The position numbers were made by a program, and so were the translations under genes. This document shows positions 1 to 10,329 of a stretch of DNA of 64,000 bases, one piece after another. This DNA is from Sclerodactyla briareus (lineage: Eukaryota; Echinodermata; Holothuroidea; Dendrochirotida; Sclerodactylidae), in NCBI GenBank assembly GCA_026419785.1, contig JAODTK010001388.1, forward strand, positions 267,971 through 331,970, written 5' to 3'. Below the pieces are notes generated by a model, which worked only from the letters and a program-made list of their open reading frames with translations, searched no databases and was not told where the DNA came from. The first letter of the stretch is position 1. Each line of letters opens with the position of its first letter.

Positions 1-170
1 CTCTACCGTACTGAGCTCATCCGCCTCCCGGAGCCATGGGGACGTTACCACCTATGTGTTCCTAATTTGCTGCCTTCCCGACGAATTTCCCCAAATAGGT
101 ACTTCCTTACATTCACTTACTACATTGCAGTTGTTTCAATGAAGCAACGGTCTGTCCAGAACCTATTCGA

Positions 171-596
171 TTAGGCGCTAAGAGTCTTAAATGTATTCCG
201 TGGGGGTCTACTCACCAAGTATCGTACGAACATACCTCTGTGTGGGATTGTCCAAGAAGCTAACCAGTCTTTCGTGTTGTTCGTTGTACGATCCTCTGTC
301 TGCCTGTAAGCGAGTTTTCCTCCATTCGCTCTAGTTGGCGACTGCTCCTGTCTTGCTTTGCGTATGCTGTCATCGTAACACTTTGGCTGAGAGCGAGTGG
401 GACACGTTTTGGTTTGTGCTTCGGAGTATGACGGTCCGGACAACTCCTCGTCATTCAAACTGCGGAAGAGCGCTTTCAGCAGTTCGAATAACGTAGGCGT
501 TTTCCATTCATGGATGCTTCTCAGTACACCCTGAAACCCCCATTTCGAGATTCCTTTGGAGGTTCTGTTGTTGTAGACCGCACAGCACCATCGCAT
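171..596 (-). CDS. hypothetical ORF, 141 codons, not recognised
   Basis: This is an open frame on the minus strand starting at an ATG at 596. The product is basic and rich in Thr, Ser and Arg, with no membrane helix, signal peptide or family motif I recognise. It is longer than most chance frames in this window, which is the only argument for it. The ATG lies inside a short sequence that is duplicated about 135 bp upstream on the same strand (see 565-734). It could be a chance frame or an exon of a gene extending beyond the window. Confidence 0.15.
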   Translation of the reverse strand: MRWCCAVYNNRTSKGISKWGFQGVLRSIHEWKTPTLFELLKALFRSLNDEELSGPSYSEAQTKTCPTRSQPKCYDDSIRKARQEQSPTRANGGKLAYRQTEDRTTNNTKDWLASWTIPHRGMFVRYLVSRPPRNTFKTLSA

Positions 597-734
597 GTAT
601 TGTAAATCTTGTAAGCATGTGAAGTGACAATGCTTAGCTTGATCAAGTAAGGATCAGTCAAGGAGTCACCAAGCCTTCGTATTTTTTTTTTGCTGGTTGT
701 TGTTGGTTGAAGACCGCACCGCCACCATCGCATG
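565..734. repeat. short direct duplication (two ~35-bp copies)
   Basis: Two similar stretches, at about 565-597 and 697-734, share the pattern GTTGTTG...GACCGCAC...CCACCATCGCATG. On the minus strand each begins ATGCGATGG, so each opens a short frame starting Met-Arg-Trp. The sequence between them is not repeated. Confidence 0.4.
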
Positions 735-1339
735 GTTCAAGTCAGGTTGAGCCAACTTCACACGTTTGATAATGCCCCCCTCGCTTTCACGTGTACTACA
801 AATCAATAGTGTGACCATCAACGTGGGTAGATCGAGTTGCGTGCTGGACTAACCCGTATGAGTACCATTGTACTGGATCGTATGACTTCTGCCTTCTGCA
901 GTTAGTCCACATGGATGTTAAAAATCTCCAGAAATAGAACTGTTGATATTGAAGTAAGTGTACGTACTTTTTTTTATTGTATTACAATATTCGTTGAGTT
1001 TTGGTTTTTCGAAGGCAGACCGTCCAATGGTTCAATTTTCCTCGTAAATACAAATTGATACTAGTCCACCACACGTCTTCCACTCCTCACTACGGTCTCT
1101 TGTTACCCGTTTTGATACGTCACTGTCAATCTGGCTTTGCAGTCACCATGTGTGCTAATGATCGGTGTGATTGCTGTTTTCGTCTGTCCTTATGTATTAT
1201 TTTGTCTGTCAGTTGTATATATATTCGTCGCCGATATCTCCTGAGGCGTGAATGCCCTCGTTATATGTTTATGTGAGCGGCAGAAATGCCCAATGGCGGA
1301 TGATGTTCGGGAGACCCATAGCTATTAGTGAGGTAGCTC
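735..1339. other. no gene recognised
   Basis: This is AT-rich sequence with several T runs. A 91-codon plus-strand frame (1001-1276) has no recognisable motif and looks like chance. Confidence 0.4.
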
Positions 1340-2115
1340 AGGACCAGATTTGAGAAGCATGGGGACAAGCGGATACAACACCAAATTGTTTCATATGCTC
1401 TCCATTACCATAGCTTTAAATTTTTGACGGAGCCACTTCATCAGATTAACGGATGGCGGGCCATCTTGGATTTTCAAGATGGCCTCCATGTAAAACCTAT
1501 AATTTCAACATCTCGGCTCCAAGCCCCTTAGAAGGCCAATCTTGGTTTCACATAATCATTTTCTGGGTCAGGAACAATAAAGGTAATTTAACATGTCACT
1601 AGGTGTTTATTTTGTGTCCGATACTAAGTCAATCGGTTCAATTCTGGCAATATCTCTACACAACTCAGCTCTAATAAAACGGATAAATTAATGTTACACA
1701 AAAACTACACCCCCCCCCCTCCCGAAGTTGTAAATGGCTCCTTTGAAGAGGACAATATTACTTTCCAACGGTATTCATGTTATGGGGGTCGATGTTTGTC
1801 AAATTCTCAGAAGCCTGAAAAGTCAGTTCTTTACTTGACCTTGATTTTCACTGTACAGTGACTCCGATTTCCACAAAATTGGTTACTCTGCCAAATAACA
1901 ACAGGAAGTGACCACCAACTTGCCGCAACCCTGGGCATAGTCGTCTGAAGCCATCTGCACAAGTTTTCAGTCCTCAGGTTATTGAGGGGATATGAATTTA
2001 TGAGAAACCTTTTTTTAAACGCCTTTTTTTGCTGGCATTTTTTTTTAATTTTGGGTAAAAAGGTGGGTCGCCTAAATCCATAAGTCAACAACGCTTCACC
2101 CGATCCCCACATTTG
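1340..2115 (+). repeat. left inverted-repeat arm
   Basis: This arm is the reverse complement of 5936-6712 with scattered substitutions and indels. It includes a C-rich run near 1710, mirrored by a G-rich run near 6313. The 93-codon minus-strand frame at 1831-2112 lies within the arm, and the right arm has a related frame (both contain ASWW). That is explained by the repeat and does not by itself indicate a gene. Confidence 0.72.
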
Positions 2116-2934
2116 TTGTTTTGATTTAAAGCCCTCAAATTGCTCACTGCTTCACGCGCCGGTGCGCATCACAACTGGCAATTTTACTTGGCAGTATCCT
2201 AAAACGTCGACCGCGCGGTTGACAAATGTGAAGTTATTGACTTACCAGCACCAAGTTTGGAGGTATTTCATTCATTTTTACATTTTAGGGTTTAGAATAA
2301 GATAATTATAGGTCAGGCCAATATCTAGAACAGACCTTGAGTATTGATAAACTCTGGAAAGTTTAATTCAGCTAATAGATAGATCCCAAAACATCAATTT
2401 TTCTTAGGCCTCATTCTAGCCGAATCTCCATTATGATAGTTCGTGAACCCGTTCCGCGAAATATTTTCCCTCAGATTCGTCCCAAAAATCACCCTAAAAA
2501 TATTTCTAAGGATCATACAGGATGGAATTATTATGTTCTATGATCATGTCCGAACACTTCTGCGTTTTTTTAGACTGTCACCATTTCATTGATTCATGAA
2601 GAATGTGACAAAAAATGTTCAAAAAATTCAAAACCGTTTGAAACGCTTTGGTGTTAGGGTTTAGCGGCCGATCACCTAGCTGATACAAACGTCACTGGCC
2701 ACTAGAACTCTCAATATTGGTGTCTGAATATTCTATGTCTGGGGCAGAGAATGCAATTAACCATTCGAAATAACATCAGATGTTTATTTTTCAAACCATG
2801 TTTGAACTTTTGTCCCACCAGCACATTACTTAGTAAGACAAGACACTGCTGTGTCTCTATAATATATTTATCTATCCTTTTTGTTTGTGTTTCTTTCTGT
2901 GCAGGTTGCAGCCTTCAACTGAAGTCTCGTGTAC
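2116..2934. other. interior of the element upstream of its gene
   Basis: This AT-rich stretch lies between the left arm and the first recognisable coding block. No family motif is seen. It could hold the promoter or an extra 5' exon of the element's gene. Confidence 0.35.
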
Positions 2935-5900
2935 ATATGAATTGGGCCTTGTGTATCATATGCCAACAGCCTCCACTGAGGTACCCGGTTTTGCCTTCTA
3001 AATGCACTCGGGACTTGGAGGCAAGATGCTGAGCCATATAAATCCTTCCTGGACCAATGTTAATGCTTTCAGGAGCTGGATAAACTGCCAGTACCACTCA
3101 CTTTTGGAGAGGGCATGATGTTGGACCAGTTTTCAGGCATCGGGCATAAAACATTGCATAAATCTTTCACACAAAATTCAATGTGACAAACTGCAAAAGA
3201 GCCCGCAAGAAGAGAGAGCCTGGAACTTCCACGAGCAGTGCTGCAGATGAGAAACGACATCAACATCGCTGAGCCTGAAACAAGAGTGCATGTATATTTT
3301 GTAGAAAATCAGATGGAATCTTCCACGGTTCATGACTATGAGGCGGCAGATGAAAATTGTAAGGGGTATGCCACCGACCGGCAGAAACTGAATTAGGTCC
3401 ATGAATTTGAGGGTGGGTGGTATTCTCATTGCATAGATGCGAACATATACTGGATTGTTAGTTGGACTCGAAATCGACATCGTCGCTAATGAGGCAATGC
3501 CAAAGATGGGGGGGGGGGTATCCTCTGACAGTCAGAAACAAGATAAGAAATCCCACGACAGGGTCTTGGTTGAGCTCATCACCCATGTGGAGAATTGCCT
3601 GGAAGGTGGTCAATTCTACTACAAGTTATCATACTTGCTGTGAACAGTATTGAAAACGCCCCTGCTGATTTGTATCAGCAAGAAGGAAATCAACAAGGTT
3701 TCGCTTCGAGGAACAAGTCCTGCGGTACTTTTCCCATGCCCAGAGCAGAGTGATGAAAGAATTGAACTTGTTTTCGAACAGGGTATGCAGGAAATGCATG
3801 GTATGAGATTTTTGTGCGGCCACAGAGAAAAGAGGTTTCCCCTATACGTGGGAGGCATTGAAGGGATCTTGGCCAATGGTTTCGCCCTTGATAACCGGAA
3901 CGATGGCCAGATAGAGTCCTGTTCACATTCCGTGACATGGAAAAGGCTGTTCACATCCATTCAGGAGGAATTTGAAGACATGTCAGGCTCCTGAGCAGAA
4001 AACGATCTGGTGAAGGGTTCTGGGGGTGCAGTGGGACTCACCGAAAATCCCTCCGCATTCAAGAAGTGGGGATGATCGCAGGGCCATGAACAGCACGGCT
4101 TCTTAAAGAGTTTGAGCAGAAGTACATTTCAGAGAAGACAAATAAACAAACAACACCTGAAGAAGGAATGTTACAAGAATACATTCAAAGAGAAAAGCAC
4201 TAGCTCTGGTGCACACATCAGGGGATGAGCACTCCGTCTAGATGATACCCCTGAACTTCTAATGTTGGACAAACGAAATGTGATGGACGAGTCTGTGGCA
4301 AGACAGTTTTCGCCACTATTAGAATCAGTGGGCAGGGATCAGACAGCAGTACATCAAGACAGTGGCGCGACCCCGACACACGCTCCATTCACGATCCCAT
4401 CAAAAAGGACTCACTGCCACTCTTAGATGCCCAACACAAGACCAAGACCAAGCAGGCAGGGCAGATCTTGATGCTGAAGGATGATTGGCACTCTTCTACC
4501 GATCTATATTATATATAAAGTCACTGCCAACCACCGAGAAGCGGGACAAGCGCGCGCCTCTTCAGTATAAAAACCATCCATACCCCCCCCCTCTCTATTG
4601 ACAGAGGCCGAAACCTACGGCTGGGATAGAAGTCAGATCTGCTTCCTGTTCTGACACAGAAGACACAGCCGGAGCCTCCAGGTAGTTTTGATTCAAAGAT
4701 ATCAGACGGTGCTGATGTGGTGCACTTCCTGTCCATACAACATACCACATTCGCACGAATATGCCCAGTGGTGTTTTTGTCCACACATCATGGAACACTG
4801 AGATGACCTCCTGAAAGAGTTGATGTGGTCTGCGAATACCTACATCACCAGCAGCATAAAAGAGTCAACAGGAGAAGCGAGGCAATGGGGATACGACGGA
4901 AGGTGGTTGGTCAGAAACAAGCTGCCAGGGAGGATGTGGCCAGATTTCCTGCGCGACCTATGAACAAGCAAGGAACTTTTGACTTTCATCTCCAGTAAGA
5001 TTCTCTACTGATCTGGCAGATGGCGAGCAGAGGTCTTCATACTTATGGAATCAGAGTGTGTTGGCACAGCAAAAGCCACTCCATGCTGCATGCAACATGA
5101 ACGAGGAACGACACCAGGAGACTGATTCACCTGCTGATGCCCTGCGAGAATGGCTCTTCTACATGTTGGTACGCACTGTGGATACGGATGTTGTTGTTAT
5201 CCTCATCTTTGTAGGCAAGTCCCATGCCCTGCTCACCAAGTATCCAGCTGCAGACATTTGGGTCGCTTTTGGCACTGGCAGAAAACTACAAATATATTCA
5301 TATAAACCATCTGCCTGCTCTGGCCAAAAGGACAAGTCAATAGCAACTACTCCTGCATGTCACGTTAACAAACCTCGGCATTCTGCGGAAGGCGGAAGAA
5401 GTCAGCATGCGAGGCTGGAATTCACCCCGAGGGGGTCACCCAGGCGTTCAACTACTTGGCAGCGAATCCGCACACTACCGTGACCATAGATGCCCAAACT
5501 TTCAACTTTTGGAGCGCTACACCGTCGTCCTACGACAAGACAGGCTGATTAGAGAATCTGTCATGAGCACGGCGAGAGTTGTTTGGCAGAGACAGAACAA
5601 TGCGAACATATTCCACCAACTAAGATCGGTGCTGCAGCACTAAAGCGAGTTGCCCTATCAGGCGCGGATTCTGGGGCGACATTCTGAATGAGTCCAGCAG
5701 CAGCCGACACCCAGTCCAGAAGGATGTGGTGGACATTAGATAGAGACAGCCACGTGTGGTTCATTGTGTGGGGCATTCATTCTATCGATGGCTTCGAAAG
5801 CCTCAGTTGCACTGGTCAAGTGCGGTTTTTTGCCAAAAGCGCGAGTGGCTGTGACGTGCAAGCGTCTAATGACCAAAGAAGGCGCACTGGAAATGCAGAG

Positions 5901-5935
5901 CCTTTCGCGAGTTGCAAATGTGACAGATAATTTAA
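2935..5935 (+). pseudogene. decayed transposon-type gene (CIICQ ... TVDTDVVV ... TGCDT family)
   Basis: Pieces of one long protein appear in order, switching frame at least ten times. First is an N-terminal cysteine motif LCIICQQP (about 2945), then TNVNAFRELDKLPV (about 3055), then a helical block with KEINK and CPEQSD...LVFEQGMQ (3650-3800). LTENPSAFKKWG follows (about 4040), then PIKKDSLPLL (about 4395), SIKEST (about 4855) and FLRDL (about 4945). The diagnostic stretch RTVDTDVVVILI followed by YPAADIWVAFGTGRK is at 5170-5290. Next come a degraded equivalent of the family's TGCDTTSAF block (about 5370), VTQAFNYLAANPHTT, QLLERYTVVLYDKT and a C-terminal KCG cysteine-rich tail (about 5820). 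I recognise this as a repetitive family annotated as uncharacterised in fish, molluscs and cnidarians. The Asp-rich core is suggestive of a nuclease-like fold, which is inference. No functional product is possible from this copy as read. Confidence 0.8.
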
Positions 5936-6712
5936 CACAAGCTCTGGGGATCGGGTGAAGCGTTGTTGACTTTTTACCCAAAATGCAGCAAAAAGCGCGT
6001 TTTTTAATTGTTTTTTTGTTTTTCTCATAATAATATCCCCTCAAATACCATAGACCTTGAAAATTGTCAGTTGCTGCATGAGACTTGCCCGGGTTGCGCG
6101 GCAAGTTGGTGGTCATTTCCTGTTGTATTGGCAGAGCTAATAACTTTTGGGAAATCGCGAGAGTCAATGAAACAAAGTGAAATTCAAGGTCAAGCCGAAG
6201 GTCACGGAATTTTCAATGCTTTCCTGAGAATTTTGACAAACATCGAACCCCTAACCATGAATACGGTTGAAGAGTAGTATGTTCTTCAAAGAGCAATTAC
6301 AACTTCCGGGCGGCCGGGGGGTTGTAAGTTTTTGTGTAAACATTAATTTATTAGTTTTATTAAGAGCATGAGTTGTTTAGATATATGGCCAGAGTGAACC
6401 GATTGATTTAGTCTCTGGCCACAAATAAACACCTAGTGACATTCTAAAGACAGTTATTGCATTCTTGACCCAGAAGAAAATGTATACTTTGAAACCAAGA
6501 TATGGCCTTCTAATTGGCTAGGAAGCCGAGATATTGAAAGTTATAGCGTTTTACATGGCGAGCGCCATCTTGGAAATCAAAAGATGGCCGCTGGCGCCAT
6601 CTTGATGAAGTGGCTCTGTCAAAAATTAAAGCTATGCGTAATGGAGAGCATATGGAAAAAAAAATGGGTTGCTTTATCCGCATGCTCCCCATCATCTTGA
6701 AGCGGCCTAACA
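5936..6712 (-). repeat. right inverted-repeat arm
   Basis: Reverse-complement partner of 1340-2115. The inner end begins immediately after the decayed gene's cysteine-rich tail. The outer end fades near the AAGCGGCCTAAC sequence at about 6700. Confidence 0.72.
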
Positions 6713-6949
6713 TATATGATTCAGACATTAAGCATGAACGATACACGATGATCGATCAAGGTGAAATTAATTTTAACGAACGTTGAAAAGGTACATAGGT
6801 TGGCGCGGCAGTAAGATCTTGGTGTGCTGTTGCTTGTATTTTGAACGGAAGAGACATTAATGGGGCATATCCGGAAATATGTAATTGGAACAGCCCTATA
6901 AATAGTGGCAAAATTACACCGCGGATATGCGTGAATACAGTATGGTAAA

Positions 6950-9060
6950 AATGTGGCACCCAGGAGGGAAGTCATCACATGCGGAATTATACCATTCACA
7001 ACTCTCCGCTGTGGTATTCATCTGAACACACCACGGCCTGTTTGCCTCATTGCATACATTGGAAGACAATTATCGATGTGGGTCTACCCCGTGGACTCGA
7101 TTACCGACCTGCTACGAACACCGGGCGTGAATTCCTCCTCTCTGCGTTGCGGTGTCTCACTCACCTCCTTGCCTCCAGAGAACTCTGTCCTGTGCAATTG
7201 ACATCTATGAGCCCATAGTTGTTACATATCCCGGGGTTCGTATTCGGGGTGTCCCTTGTACCCTCAAGATATTCATGTCTGTACATACAGTAGCATCATG
7301 ATGATTCGCTCATTCTTCATTATTTTTTCCCGAAACTAACGTTCCCCACCACTTAGAAATGCTTTGTGGTAGTGGAGTTTGGAGGTGCAATACGTCTTAG
7401 TGGAGTACTGCAGTATTCATATCGATAAAACGCTATGGTTCACATACTTCGTATCATAGACTACAGAGGAATATTTACGTTAACAAAGAGTTTGGAATGT
7501 AACTCATTAAAACCATACTAAGCCATGCTAAACCAGCCTGTGTACAAATTGGTCAAACTGTCATAAATTGTCGACTGAGGTGTCTTCGTCTCAAATATTC
7601 TCTTTCCGCTACCAAAAATACAATGATGAATCAGTAAATTAAACCAGTTATTAGGGCTGCGGCAAAAATGCACTGTGTCAATGAAGCACAAAACAGCTCT
7701 AGTGATGTGTCTCTCTAATTGCGTCTCGTTTCTCGTCATGAGTCCCAAATACAAGAAACAAACGGCAACAAGTGGGTTACGGTGCGGAGGATTTTGTCGG
7801 ACCCATTATGCTCATTTCATTTTCAATTTCATGGTCTTAATTTTTGTTTTCTTTCCTGGATATGTGGCAATATGGCATACGCGGACACTTCAGTACCATG
7901 CGAACAAACGGCTTAGGCTAGGATAGGATTCCATAGATGCGGATGTGGTGGATGCGAGGAAGGTCGATATTTTAAATGGAATTAAATGTCTATCGATGTG
8001 AGAGAGCCCTAAATATCCCACAAATCGCGGATAAAGACAATAAATGTTCTATGAGTAAGTATGGCCATAGAATCGATTTGCCTTGATGCGGCATCATTGT
8101 CAAGTCGGAAAATTGGTAATTTGCGCCTATTCGGTGTTTGTCCCATTATGATTGGAGATATTTTGCGCTAAGGAACCTGTGTGTGTCTATATATCCAACC
8201 AATTATAGATTAATGAGATACCTCTCATGTTCGTACTCGCGTGAATCCTATTTGTGCTGCCAAGTCGCATTCCGCACTGCACATATGGATTCGTAGCCTT
8301 ACGGTGAGATTACATAAGGGCGGGCTGTTGTAGTGCGTAGTGCTGTATGACTCCATAAATATCGGATCCACGATGCTTGCATGGTCGGTGTAAGTGTTCT
8401 TATTAGCTGTATTCGATATGTAGATTATATGGGAGCATTATTTATTCCAAATATCCAAATGGATCAAGCACTGCCTAGACAAAACTATCACTTGTACCAA
8501 TGCAGGACGTTATGTCGCATACAGCGGATGGACTCTTTGGAATATCTACGCCATGGCCAATCAACGTTCGTGTGCATGAGTTACTGCATTTCTATGACCT
8601 CGAGTATAACTTCATCCGCTCAATATCAACGTAACATTAGTTTTACACTCATACCGAACCCCGCATACGCGCTCAAGGAATCGTATCTTGACAGTAGAAC
8701 TTCAAACAAACGACGAACATATGTAATGTACATTACCACTGCTACTACGGGAACAAAAACAATCAACCAAACAATTGAAATGGTGTAAATGAACCAGGAA
8801 ACATGATCCGTTTTGAATTCACTTCCTCCTCAAGCATCTTTCATAATAATCCCTAGTGGGTTCCATTTTACATACGAATAATTTCATTGACCTGGGTTTT
8901 CTGTACTTTCTGAAGCATCTATTGTTTGACAGTAAGCGGGACAGTCTGAACATTCTTAAATTTCACCTGCATGTTGATCTGGTATGTAACCTACTGCGAC
9001 TCCATATTCCGAAATGTCACCGCGCGAATGCGTCATCACCTTCGTCCTTGTTAAGTATCA
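6950..9060. repeat. alpha block, copy I (matches 50780-52677)
   Basis: This stretch aligns in direct orientation with 50780-52677. Landmarks present in both are TTGACATCTATGAGC, GTTGTTACATA, TCGATGTGAGAGAG and CCTCGCATAAGG-type segments. Differences are mostly one-base indels. Around 7236 (50990 in the other copy) is a GGTTCGATTCCGGGG-like sequence resembling a tRNA gene B box, so part of this block may derive from a tRNA-headed SINE. I did not find a clear A box. Apart from the membrane-helix exon candidate at 8626-8820, no gene is recognised in it. Confidence 0.6.
8626..8820 (-). CDS. candidate transmembrane/tail exon, gene unknown
   Basis: Reading the minus strand from 8820 gives an open frame of 64 codons to a TGA at 8626-8628. 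It begins EFKTDHVSWF and continues into a strong hydrophobic helix (core SIVWLIVFVPVVAVVMYI, about residues 15-32). A basic stop-transfer YVRR and a short cytoplasmic-type tail ending KLMLR follow. The alpha copy at about 52240-52420 has the same beginning (FPFIY...) but is broken by indels. The helix differs from those in receptors A, C, E and B, so this may be the last exon of a related receptor or an alternative membrane exon. The 5' exon border is not evident. Confidence 0.35.
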   Translation of the reverse strand, partial: EFKTDHVSWFIYTISIVWLIVFVPVVAVVMYITYVRRLFEVLLSRYDSLSAYAGFGMSVKLMLR

Positions 9061-10320
9061 CTATGATTGGGAGCCGCCCTGGCCCGCTTGCGGTCTCTTG
9101 GTTTAGTTAACTACGGCATATAGAGGCCTCCCTCTTTTTCGTGTTGGTCCGGCCTGAACTCTTACAGGGCAGTGACTGCGGTCGTACTTCGTTTCCATTA
9201 TTCACTTTGGGAGGATCAATATGGTCACCGATGGGCTGCGTAAACTGAAACACACCATATGCAGCGTTGGGGACACAGTAATCGCCTCGTTCTCCTGAGC
9301 AATAACCTGTCCGTTTGATTTTTAACTTCCCTGCTCCGTTTGATGGCATCCCAATCCAGAACGATTACAGAAGCCATCAATGATACAAGAGACGAGCTCG
9401 CGCCGATCACTAGTTCAGGAATAAGCTGTTGGTTTACCGTGGCTTGTTATTTGCGTGCTTGATGCCGGAGGAGAACCATGCGAGAATATAACGCCTTCTG
9501 GGGAGGCGTTTTGCATTGTTGTAAACTGAAATTTGCGTGTATTTCCCGTACATTTACCGGTTTGTTGAATTAATAACGGTATCACTCACCGCCTAGACAC
9601 TGGTCCAAGGAACCCTCGGGTAAAAACCTGATCCTGAGATCGGACAAACCTCGTATTGCCTTCTCCGGGTGTCAACGGTCCAACAGTGACTCGTAGTAAT
9701 CTGTTTGTGTTGTCCATTATTTCAGTGTGTTTTCGTGCCATATCTATTCGGGAACCGAAAACTGTTCATCCACGAACCAGTTGAACGTCACATTATCATG
9801 ATAATTGGAGAATACTCCGACAGCGTATGCCTTCCAGATGTCCCATTCCTGAAGCATGCTAGATGACCGCTCTCGACTGTACACGAGCTCTCCTCTTCTT
9901 CTCCTTCGGGCTCACCGTTTATCGTTCACACAAAATTCACCCAACATACATATGTTCCATGTCTGCGTGTCCTCCACTTTGCGGTATTGTGTAGCGCCAA
10001 GAATTATCTTGTTCAAATTGGACTCGACTCGTCTCCCGCCCGGCTGTAATTAGTAATCGAATGTTTTGCCTTGTTGTGCCGGTCGTGCGGCATAATACTA
10101 AAGTAACATTTTCGTGTCCCCAATACAACTTCGTTGGATTCAGGGTCTTTCACATTAAACAAACCCTTAGAAATAGAAGAGGCTAACACGGACACATAAG
10201 AAGGATGTTTAACATTGGAGGTTGAACTGACATTCTTCATGTTGGTATACCTCCCCCAAAGATACAAAGAAACAACATCATTAGTTTTTTATTCGATAGT
10301 TTCGTCCCTACTCCCTGCAT
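9061..10320 (-). CDS. Ig-superfamily membrane receptor, copy A (frameshifted)
   Basis: Copy A of the receptor family. On the minus strand the signal-peptide exon runs 10320 to about 10251 (hydrophobic core LMMLFLCIFGG), then a GTATAC donor. The Ig region starts near 10166 and contains VKDPESNEVV, a TYVCWVNF equivalent broken by one indel, and CFRNGTSG-type sequence near 9860. A stalk follows, then a membrane helix IGASSSLVSLMASVIV (about 9350-9410). The tail has DPPKVNNGNEV and a frame-shifted PLYAVV motif near 9120, and ends at a TAG at 9061-9063, in the same place as copy E. The order signal-Ig-Ig-stalk-helix-tail indicates a type I plasma-membrane protein. Single-base indels interrupt the frame about every 50-100 bases, and the flanking non-coding sequence shows the same pattern, so assembly error and decay cannot be separated. 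No named orthologue is claimed. Confidence 0.65.
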
Positions 10321-10329
10321 CTTGCCATG

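Larger units (their letters stand above)
1340..6712 (+). mobile_element. long-terminal-inverted-repeat element carrying a decayed TGCDT-type gene
   Basis: Two arms of roughly 775 bp (about 1340-2115 and 5936-6712) match each other in reverse complement at about four-fifths identity by eye. They enclose a plus-strand gene relic at 2935-5935. Shared arm landmarks include the CATATGCTCTCCATTA block, the GTCACTAGGTGTTTATT block and the GACAAACATCGA block near the inner ends. The arrangement is what a cut-and-paste DNA element with long inverted repeats would leave. The outer boundaries are soft, because identity fades over the last 20-30 bp, and I could not identify a convincing target-site duplication. 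Arm divergence and the many frameshifts say the copy is old and inactive. The superfamily is not assigned. Confidence 0.72.

Noticed and set aside
3437-5930. Separate small genes for each ORF between 3.4 and 5.9 kb
   Set aside because: They are frame-shifted pieces of one transposon-type gene.
8381-8788. 135-codon plus-strand ORF
   Set aside because: It overlaps the stronger minus-strand membrane exon, has no motif, and is not kept in the alpha copy at about 51990-52390.
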